Assembly: GCF_020097835.1 (NCBI RefSeq)
Contig: NZ_CP083667.1
Span: 62,001 to 126,000, forward strand
From: Haloprofundus halobius
GTDB lineage: Archaea > Halobacteriota > Halobacteria > Halobacteriales > Haloferacaceae
Length of the DNA: 64,000 bases
Direction: 5' to 3'
The position numbers were made by a program, and so were the translations under genes. Within the stretch, counting starts at the first letter, position 1. Every line of letters begins with the position of its first letter. The notes under the pieces are model-generated. The model ran no database searches and was not told where the DNA came from. It saw only the letters and a list, made by a program, of their open reading frames with translations. This document shows positions 56,097 to 62,541 of this stretch, one piece after another.

Positions 56097-56741
56097 ATGC
56101 ACAAGGCGGTGTTCCGAATCCGAAGCGACAGTCCGTACGCGAGTGCGACGGCGAGAAACGACACTCGAATCGAACTGTGGTGCAACGACCACTGCGATTT
56201 ACTTCACATCGAAGGTGACCGGCAGTCCGATGTCGTCGACCACGTCGAATCGACGGTCGGCGTCCGCGAGCGGATCGAAAACGGTGACGACCGCACTATC
56301 GTCACCGACGCGTGCCTCAAGGAGTACCGAGACGATTACATCGAGCGCCATATCGCCGCGAGTGGTTGTCTCCTCCTACCGCCGCTTCGCTACGAACGCG
56401 GCGCGAAAGTCGTCCGCGTGCTCGCCTTGGACCCGGCGAACCTGGCGACGTTGTACGCCGATATCTCGGCGGACCACGACGTGACGGTCGAGTCGAAACA
56501 GGAACTGACGTCGGTGAAGTCAGAGACGCCCGTGCTCTCGGCGAGCGCGTTCCTCCCGGACCTCTCGGTACGACAGCGAGAGGTGTTTCTCACCGCCTAC
56601 GAGCGGGGGTACTACGAGATTCCGCGCGGGACGACGACAGCGGAAATCGCTGCCGTCGTCGGTGTGGGTCGTCGAACTGCAGAACACCACCTCAGGCGTG
56701 CCGAAGAGAAACTGGCGACGGCGTTCGCGGCGTATCTGTGA
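56097..56741 (+). CDS. HTH_10 (bat-type) regulator, candidate hut regulator
   Basis: The protein is 214 residues from the ATG at 56097 (MHKAVFRIRSDSPYASATAR); an in-frame ATG at 56076 lies inside the TATA region and is rejected. The N-terminal 140 residues are a small sensing domain (RIELWCNDHCDLLHIEGDRQ; YIERHIAASGCLLLPPLRYE). The C-terminal HTH_10 reads LSVRQREVFLTAYERGYYEI, PRGTTTAEIAAVVGVGRRTA, EHHLRRAEEKLATAF. Transcribed away from hutU across an 87-nt intergenic region, it is the obvious candidate to control histidine use. The ligand is not known. Complete, unlike the related gene at 31050. Confidence 0.88.
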   Translation: MHKAVFRIRSDSPYASATARNDTRIELWCNDHCDLLHIEGDRQSDVVDHVESTVGVRERIENGDDRTIVTDACLKEYRDDYIERHIAASGCLLLPPLRYERGAKVVRVLALDPANLATLYADISADHDVTVESKQELTSVKSETPVLSASAFLPDLSVRQREVFLTAYERGYYEIPRGTTTAEIAAVVGVGRRTAEHHLRRAEEKLATAFAAYL

Positions 56742-56820
56742 GGCGACAGCGCGTAACCTCCGGGAGGGGGGTGTCCCACCAGAAAACTTTTTATCGGATA
56801 TCTGAATGGAGCGAACGAGA

Positions 56821-58188
56821 ATGAATCGACGTGAAATCCTGGCGCTGTCGGGGGCGCTCGCTGCTGCGACGCTCGCAGGCTGTACCGACGGCGAGCAGAC
56901 ACCGTCGGGAGCCGAGACGCCGGTCGATACACCGACGGAGACACCAACCGAGGAACCGTCGACCGAGGATCCGCCGACCGAGGAACCGCCGACCGGTGAA
57001 CCCGGCGTCGACGACGAGCGACTGGCCGCCCTCGCCGCCGGCAACGCAGCGTTTGCCCTCGACCTCCACAAGTACCTCGCTTCTGAGAAGGAGACCAACC
57101 TGTTTCTGTCCCCGTACAGCGTCTCGGCGGCGCTCGCGATGACGTACGCCGGTGCTCGCGGTGAGACCCGAAAACAAATGGAAGATACCCTCCACTACAC
57201 GCTGGGTGAGGAGCTTCATCCGACCTTCGCCGACGTTCGGGCCGCCCTCGACGAGCGAGAGACGACCGAAGACCAGACGAACGGCGAGGAAGTCGACGCC
57301 TTCCAACTTGCGGTCGCTAACGCGCTCTGGGGCCGAGAGGACTACCCCTTCGACGAGGACTACCTCGCCTTGTTGGAGGAGCACTACGCGGCGGGGCTCC
57401 GTCGGAGCGACTTCGGCAACGACCCCGACGGAGAGCGCGAGCGAATCAACGACTGGGTCGCCGATGCGACCAACGACCGTATCGAAGACTTGCTGCGACC
57501 GGGCTCGATTACCCCCGCGACGGTTCTCGTCCTGACGAACGCCATCTATTTCATGGCGAGTTGGCAGTTCGAGTTCGACCCCCAAGATACCGAGGACGGC
57601 ACGTTCACCGCGCTGGACGGGTCCAAGTCGACTGTTCCGATGATGCACCAGAACCTCCGGACGAACTACGCGTCCATCCCCGGCGCGCAGGCCATCGAAC
57701 TGCCGTACGTCGGCGAGGAGGTTTCGATGGTGTTGATTCTTCCCGACGAAGGTGAGTTCGAGGCCGTCGAACAGGACCTCGACGCAGACCGACTGTTCGG
57801 CATCTTCGACGAGTTGAGCGACGCTGCTGGAGACTTGGCACTCCCGAAGTTCGAGTTCGAGACGGAAGCTGACCTCTCGAAGACGCTGCGAGAGCTCGGC
57901 ATGCCGGTGGCATTCGAGGGGAGCGCCGACTTCGGCGGGATGGTCGAAGGAGATGCTGGCGACCTCTGGATCGACCAGATAACCCACAAGGCGTTCATCT
58001 CAGTCGACGAAGAGGGCACCGAGGCCGCGGCTTCCACGGCCGTCGTGATGATCGAGTCCATGCCACCGGACTGGGGCGAACTACGGTTCGACCGACCGTT
58101 CCTGTTCTGTATCCGGGACCGTCCCACGGACACCGTCTTGTTCCTCGGTCGGGTCGTCGACGCGGACGCCATGCAGGGAGACCTGTAA
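56821..58188 (+). CDS. Serpin, lipoprotein form
   Basis: The protein is 455 residues from the ATG at 56821. MNRREILALSGALAAATLAG ends in a lipobox LAGC, giving Tat export and lipid anchoring. A Pro/Thr/Glu linker (VDTPTETPTEEPSTEDPPTE) follows, then a full serpin fold: NLFLSPYSVSAALAMTYAGA, VLTNAIYFMASWQFEFDPQD, VEQDLDADRLFGIFDEL and LPKFEFETEADLSKTLRELG. It has a hinge of HKAFISVDEEGTEAAASTAV, then IESMPPDW in the reactive loop, and closes RPFLFCIRDRPTDTVLFLG. The small-residue hinge (EEGTEAAAST) fits an inhibitory serpin; counting back from it puts P1-P1' near Ser-Met. It would trap a serine or cysteine protease at the cell surface. Confidence 0.95.
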   Translation: MNRREILALSGALAAATLAGCTDGEQTPSGAETPVDTPTETPTEEPSTEDPPTEEPPTGEPGVDDERLAALAAGNAAFALDLHKYLASEKETNLFLSPYSVSAALAMTYAGARGETRKQMEDTLHYTLGEELHPTFADVRAALDERETTEDQTNGEEVDAFQLAVANALWGREDYPFDEDYLALLEEHYAAGLRRSDFGNDPDGERERINDWVADATNDRIEDLLRPGSITPATVLVLTNAIYFMASWQFEFDPQDTEDGTFTALDGSKSTVPMMHQNLRTNYASIPGAQAIELPYVGEEVSMVLILPDEGEFEAVEQDLDADRLFGIFDELSDAAGDLALPKFEFETEADLSKTLRELGMPVAFEGSADFGGMVEGDAGDLWIDQITHKAFISVDEEGTEAAASTAVVMIESMPPDWGELRFDRPFLFCIRDRPTDTVLFLGRVVDADAMQGDL

Positions 58189-58246
58189 TTGTCCACCACA
58201 GGGGTCGACAAAGGGCTGATTTGGGCAGGGAGTATATACTGTATAC

Positions 58247-58449
58247 ATGGGGACGAATAACGTTCGTCTCGACGAAGACGTATACGCCCGAATCGCGGCG
58301 AAAAACGGGACGACGAGACGTTTTCTGAGGCGATCGACTGACTCACGTCAGAGAGCGACATGTTCGACCTCTACGGAATCGCAGCCCCCTACACCAAGGA
58401 GGACTTGCGAGAGGCTATCGAGTCGTCGGAGAAACGCCAAGAGGAGTGA
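58247..58449 (+). pseudogene. VapB-type antitoxin, degenerate
   Basis: The ATG frame begins MGTNNVRLDEDVYARIAAKN, the usual antitoxin start. A shift after KNG leads to the frame DETFSEAID, a TGA (probably once CGA), then LTSESDMFDLYGIAAPYTKE and DLREAIESSEKRQEE with a stop at 58449. Both lesions are visible against the common family wording. No toxin follows. GTATA-tactg-TATAC (58232-58246) just upstream may be its old promoter/operator. Confidence 0.7.
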
Positions 58450-58535
58450 AGTGAAGAACTCCGTCGCCAGGCACGAGAGCACACGTCCAGATACTCGTCG
58501 AGATGTCGGTCCTCTTGGATCTCATACCCGCCGAC

Positions 58536-59471
58536 TTACCGGCCATCGAATGCGTCCACTACGTCCCCAGCGACGTCCGAAATCGCCTCGCGAGTTCGGT
58601 CGACGTCGCGCATCGTCATGAAGCCGTGTACCATGGCCTCGTAGTTCTCGTAGCGTGTCGGAACCCCGTCACCGACGAGTTGTTCGGCGTACGCCTTGCC
58701 GCCGTCGCGGAGGGGGTCGAATCCGGCGGTAACGACCGTCGCCGGGGCGACATCGGAGACGTCGGCGGCGTTCGTCGGGTCGGCGTACGGGTTTCGTCTG
58801 TGGATGTCGTTTCCGTAGTAGCAGTCGCCGAACCACTCCATGTCGGCCTCGCTGAGGACGATTCCGGCGTTCTCTCGGACGGACTGCTGGTCTTCGTCGA
58901 TGCCGACGGCGGGGTAGATGAGGAGTTGGTGAGCGAGTTCGGGGCCGTCGCGCTCGGCGGCCATGAGCGCCGTGACGGCGGCGAGATTCCCGCCGGCGGA
59001 GTCGCCAGCGACGGCGATCTCACCGGTTCCGTGGAGAGCGTCTGTACTCTCCGCCGCCCACTCGACGGCGGCGTAGGCGTCTTCGACCGCCGCAGGAAAG
59101 GGGTGCTCGGGAGCGAGGCGGTAATCGACCGAGAGGACGGCGCAGTCGCTCTCACGGGTGAGCTGTCGGCAGAGCCAGTCGTGCGTGCCGATACTCCCGA
59201 GGACGAACCCGCCGCCGTGAAAGAAGACGACGGTGGGGACGGGCCCATCCCCGCCCGGAAGATAGAGTCGGACGTCTAGTTCGCCCGTCGGACCGGGAAT
59301 CGTTCGGTCGATGGTGGCCCCGACGCTCGGCGAATTCCGGTTCTGGATCCACGTTGCCGGCCGCGTGAGGAGACGGAGAAGCTTCAGCCCACGACGGCTG
59401 TGCGGAAGCGGAAATCGATTCTGCCGTTCGACCGCCGCGCGCGCCTGTGGATCGATCTCGTCGGCTTGCAT
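58536..59471 (-). CDS. Alpha/beta hydrolase, hormone-sensitive-lipase type esterase
   Basis: The 311-residue protein MQADEIDPQARAAVERQNRF has the HSL signature: VVFFHGGGFVLGSIGTHDWL (HGGG oxyanion hole), SVDYRLAPEHPFPAAVEDAY, nucleophile elbow VAGDSAGGNLAAVTAL (Ser), FDPLRDGGKAYAEQLVGDGV (Asp) and ENYEAMVHGFMTMRDV (His). It hydrolyses carboxylic esters, preferably short-chain, in the cytosol; no signal peptide. Length matches bacterial and archaeal HSL-type esterases. Single gene, convergent to the serpin side. All catalytic residues are intact. Confidence 0.94.
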   Translation of the reverse strand: MQADEIDPQARAAVERQNRFPLPHSRRGLKLLRLLTRPATWIQNRNSPSVGATIDRTIPGPTGELDVRLYLPGGDGPVPTVVFFHGGGFVLGSIGTHDWLCRQLTRESDCAVLSVDYRLAPEHPFPAAVEDAYAAVEWAAESTDALHGTGEIAVAGDSAGGNLAAVTALMAAERDGPELAHQLLIYPAVGIDEDQQSVRENAGIVLSEADMEWFGDCYYGNDIHRRNPYADPTNAADVSDVAPATVVTAGFDPLRDGGKAYAEQLVGDGVPTRYENYEAMVHGFMTMRDVDRTREAISDVAGDVVDAFDGR

Positions 59472-59727
59472 ACCTGACTGTTTGGTCAGACAACCACAAA
59501 CCGCTTGTGTTCGAGCGGCCGCGGCTCACGGTGTGACAGGCGGTGAGTTGCAGACGGTGAATTGCAGACGATGAGGCTCGTATCGAACGCAACGGTCACT
59601 CGGCCCATCGATTGGCTTCGGTCGCCCTGGTGGCCGCTCGCCAGAACCCAGTACGCTGTCGCTCGTCATCGCGTTGGGTTCCGGCGCGGACGGCTGCCAT
59701 CCGGTGGATATATTTCACGGTAGGAAC

Positions 59728-60354
59728 ATGTCTGGGACGATGTCCTCCGTCTCCAGACGACACGCTCTCCACTCGATAATCGGCGCTCTGAGTGTGGTCT
59801 CCGGATGTGGTACCCGGTCTCAGTCTCAGTCCTCCCCGACCCCGACGGCGAGAGGCCCAGCAGACGACGCGCTCACCGACCCTCCGACGGTGGGTCTCCG
59901 GAACCCGAACGTCGCGCCGGTTCTGCGCAGTCACGACCCGGAGACCCCGACCGACGAGGAGTCTGCGGATACCGACTGGCAATCCATCTTCGTCACGGAC
60001 GCAGAGACCGCAGCAGCACTCGACTTCGCGGATGTCGAGGGCGTCTCTCATGCCAAACAGTTCCTCGAAGAGACCGACTTCGAGTCGGAGACCGTCTACG
60101 TTGAGCAACGTCGAATCGGCGAGTGCTACGAGCAACGACTCTGTTGGATTCGGTGGACCGAGTCGTCCGTCGAGACTTCCTACGCGACGGGCTATCGTGA
60201 CGCCGATGTCGCCTGTAGTGCAGAGTCGAACGACGTCGTTGCCGTACTCGTTCGCCTACCAGTCGCCCTTGATGCTGACCGGATCCGAAGTCGTTGCACA
60301 CGTACTAGCACGGGGTCCTGTCAGTCACTCGCTGTCGGAGAGCGGAAGCCATGA
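59728..60354 (+). CDS. Haloarchaeal lipoprotein, first of a coupled pair
   Basis: The protein is 208 residues from the ATG at 59728 (MSGTMSSVSRRHALHSIIGA; MSSVSRR four codons later is also possible). Tat signal SRRHALHSIIGALSVVSGC with lipobox SGC. Mature part acidic: NPNVAPVLRSHDPETPTDEE, DWQSIFVTDAETAAALDFAD, VEGVSHAKQFLEETDFESET, YEQRLCWIRWTESSVETSYA. No domain recognised. It ends 4 nt into the next gene (ATGA), so the two are coupled. Probably a cell-surface protein; function unknown. Confidence 0.8.
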   Translation: MSGTMSSVSRRHALHSIIGALSVVSGCGTRSQSQSSPTPTARGPADDALTDPPTVGLRNPNVAPVLRSHDPETPTDEESADTDWQSIFVTDAETAAALDFADVEGVSHAKQFLEETDFESETVYVEQRRIGECYEQRLCWIRWTESSVETSYATGYRDADVACSAESNDVVAVLVRLPVALDADRIRSRCTRTSTGSCQSLAVGERKP

Positions 60355-61679
60355 TAGCGTCACTACGTCGGCGACAGATCCTGTCGCTGATTGCAGCAAC
60401 ATCGTTCACCGGCTGTGTCGACCACGTGTCGGTGCTCGGCCCGAAAGAGATTGAGGCCGCCCGACTCCAGCCGATAGTCGAGAAAGCGGTTCCGTCGGCT
60501 CCGGAGACGGTCCCGGTACCCATCGAGGCGTCTTTCGTTGCCACCCAACTCGATGAGGCGCAGAGACTGTTGAGTGAGGTTCCCGCACCCTTCGACAGCG
60601 ACGAAATCCCGAACGGAGCCATCAGAGAACGGATGAACAGGCTCGCCGACGTCGTCGACGAACGTCTGCGTACCGTCTCCGACGGAGCGACACCCTTCGA
60701 GCGACTCCACCACGCCGGCTACGTCCGGGCCGACGCTCGTGAACTCCACGCGGCGTGGCAAACCATCGATGCGGAGTTCACCGCGGACGAGATTCGCCGC
60801 GATGCGGAGTCGATTCGCGGTGCGCTCGATACGTTCGCCTCCCGGTGGTCCTATCTCGGAGACGACCCGGTGAGGGCCGTTCGCGTCCACGGCGAGATCG
60901 AGCGCTACCTCCTCGGAGCTCGAAACTGGGCGACGTTCGAGGCTCACGAGCAGCCGACGAGTAACACCGACCCGTTCGAGGTCGCCGAGATGGCGTGCGA
61001 CCTCGAACGCGCCCGATTCGATTTGGCCGTCGCCAGATACCTCTTCGAACGACTCCGCGAAGATATCGACCGAGAACGGACGCTTCGCCCGACTTTCGAG
61101 AAAGCGCGACGGGAGCTGTACGACCGAGTGCGGCAGCGAAGCGAGTTACTGCCGGAACGGACCGGCGGCGATTCGCCAACCGAGTTAGTCGACCGGAACG
61201 TAAACGAAACCGCCGGTGTATGGGCGCTTCACTCACTCTACGAGGGAGTAACAGGGACGATCCGCCGACTTGACACGACACGGGAGGTTGAATCGTCTCC
61301 GAGCGTCTCGCTCGATATCCTCGAAGCGTTTGGAACGCTCGTCTCACTTCGTGGATTCGAGCAGCTTCGCACGCGTATCGAGGACGGCGACACCGTCGAG
61401 ATCTCTTCGGTATCCGACCTGCGGACCGCTCGCCGCAACGCTGTGGCCGCCGTCGAGTCTGCCCGCGAGACGACTCGACGGCAGGCGTTGATTCGTCACT
61501 ATCTTCCCCGTTACGTCAACCACATCAGTTGGGGCGACGAGCAGTTCGAGGGTCGCTCCGGTACGATTCCGGTTCCGAGTATCCAACGTGACGCATCGGA
61601 GTACGTCATCGCAGCGACGCTCTGTCGAGTCCTCCCCGAGGTGAGCGAGTCGGTTGCGGCAGTACTCCGTGGGGCTTGA
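60351..61679 (+). CDS. Helical haloarchaeal lipoprotein, second of the pair
   Basis: The 442-residue protein starts MIASLRRRQILSLIAATSFT and reaches a lipobox (FTGC), so it is exported and lipid-anchored, likely by Tat. The mature protein is mostly helical, with many Arg and Glu heptads: ASFVATQLDEAQRLLSEVPA, ERLHHAGYVRADARELHAAW, SIRGALDTFASRWSYLGDDP, LERARFDLAVARYLFERLRE and TARRNAVAAVESARETTRRQ. It resembles a helical bundle scaffold, but no named family was recognised. It overlaps the preceding lipoprotein gene by 4 nt. The two may form one surface complex, which is inferred from coupling only. Confidence 0.8.
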   Translation: MIASLRRRQILSLIAATSFTGCVDHVSVLGPKEIEAARLQPIVEKAVPSAPETVPVPIEASFVATQLDEAQRLLSEVPAPFDSDEIPNGAIRERMNRLADVVDERLRTVSDGATPFERLHHAGYVRADARELHAAWQTIDAEFTADEIRRDAESIRGALDTFASRWSYLGDDPVRAVRVHGEIERYLLGARNWATFEAHEQPTSNTDPFEVAEMACDLERARFDLAVARYLFERLREDIDRERTLRPTFEKARRELYDRVRQRSELLPERTGGDSPTELVDRNVNETAGVWALHSLYEGVTGTIRRLDTTREVESSPSVSLDILEAFGTLVSLRGFEQLRTRIEDGDTVEISSVSDLRTARRNAVAAVESARETTRRQALIRHYLPRYVNHISWGDEQFEGRSGTIPVPSIQRDASEYVIAATLCRVLPEVSESVAAVLRGA

Positions 61680-61693
61680 CTTTCGTCTGTCGC

Positions 61694-62086
61694 TCACTCG
61701 ATATCGTCCCACGCACCGACGTCGCTCCGCCGGAGTTCGCCGGTCGCATGCCAGATGCGCGGACGGAACGTAATCGCGACCAGTACCAGGTAGAACGCCG
61801 CGACGACCCCTGTCACGAGTGTCCCAGAAATCACTCCTATCGAGGCACTCACCGGCCACGGCTGGACTCCGGGCGTGACGACAGTCCGAAACAGCCACGC
61901 GGCGAGCAGCACGGTGAAAAGCGGGAGGTACACCCGACGCAGGCGATGGGCGATGGCCTCTTCGTAGGAGATTTTCGCCCGAGGCTCGCGGTAGCCTTTC
62001 GAGAGTCGCGGCCGCCAATCGGGGTCTTCGATACCCTGCGAAGGGTCCAGCGAGTACGCGAACAGGTTTCGCTGGAGTATCCGCAC
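61694..62086 (-). pseudogene. DUF2270-type membrane protein, N-terminally truncated
   Basis: A leftward GTG at 62086 opens RILQRNLFAYSLDPSQGIED, then PRAKISYEEAIAHRLRRVYL, PLFTVLLAAWLFRTVVTPGV and SASIGVISGTLVTGVVAAFY with a soluble end WHATGELRRSDVGAWDDIE. The KISYxEAxxxRLRRxY phrase is the DUF2270 signature; family members carry about 90 more N-terminal residues with two further membrane segments. Upstream the frame runs into sequence of a different, opposite-strand gene remnant, so this is a truncation junction. Confidence 0.75.
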
Positions 62087-62098
62087 CCGGGAGCGCCC

Positions 62099-62363
62099 TC
62101 GGCGCTCGAATCGGCGCGGGCGCGACGAAACTCGTCGACGAGGACGCCATCAAGGGGTACTTCGCGGCGATGCTGCTCGCGGGGAGCGTCGCCGTCGCGG
62201 CGAAGGAGCTCGGAAACGCTTACGGCGTCGAGTTGCTGAACACGGTGATATCGTACTCATCTTCGGCGCGGCCGTCCTCGTCAGCGGAGCGGTCGTTCTC
62301 GCCGCAATCTGTCGACTCAGGGGCGAGCAGACGGGAACGTGGTGTCGACTCATCACGTCCTGA
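62099..62363 (+). pseudogene. Membrane-protein remnant, frameshifted
   Basis: The plus strand reads GAGATKLVDEDAIKGYFAAM, LLAGSVAVAAKELGNAYGVE and LLNT, shifts frame near 62245, then DIVLIFGAAVLVSGAVVLAA, ICRLRGEQTGTWCRLITS and a TGA at 62361-62363. Hydrophobic segments with acidic linkers suggest the C-terminal part of a multi-span transporter. It has no start and abuts the truncated DUF2270 gene head-to-head, marking a deletion or rearrangement. Confidence 0.55.
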
Positions 62364-62447
62364 GCACGTCGGTATTCGTCCGGATTCACCGTCCAGTACT
62401 CGACGGGGGTTACATAGCAAACGTCTTTGCCTCTCGGCGGTTCGATT

Positions 62448-62458
62448 GTTAACCAACA
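62448..62458. repeat. Solo GTTAACCAACA motif
   Basis: GTTAACCAACA preceded by GCGGTTCGATT lies 84 nt before the sensor gene. It matches the IS630 element ends at 40206 and the solo copy at 42586. Confidence 0.45.
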
Positions 62459-62541
62459 ATGAGCGCGAATCCCGACTGTGTACAGCAACGGACTCGGACC
62501 GATGTAGGGGCTCGCTCCCCCAGATCCTCGGTTATCGATCG

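Noticed and set aside
50569-62100. Many long open frames opposite or out of phase with hut, serpin, esterase and lipoprotein genes
   Set aside because: GC-rich DNA keeps all frames open; the alternatives are Arg/Ser-rich and lack motifs.
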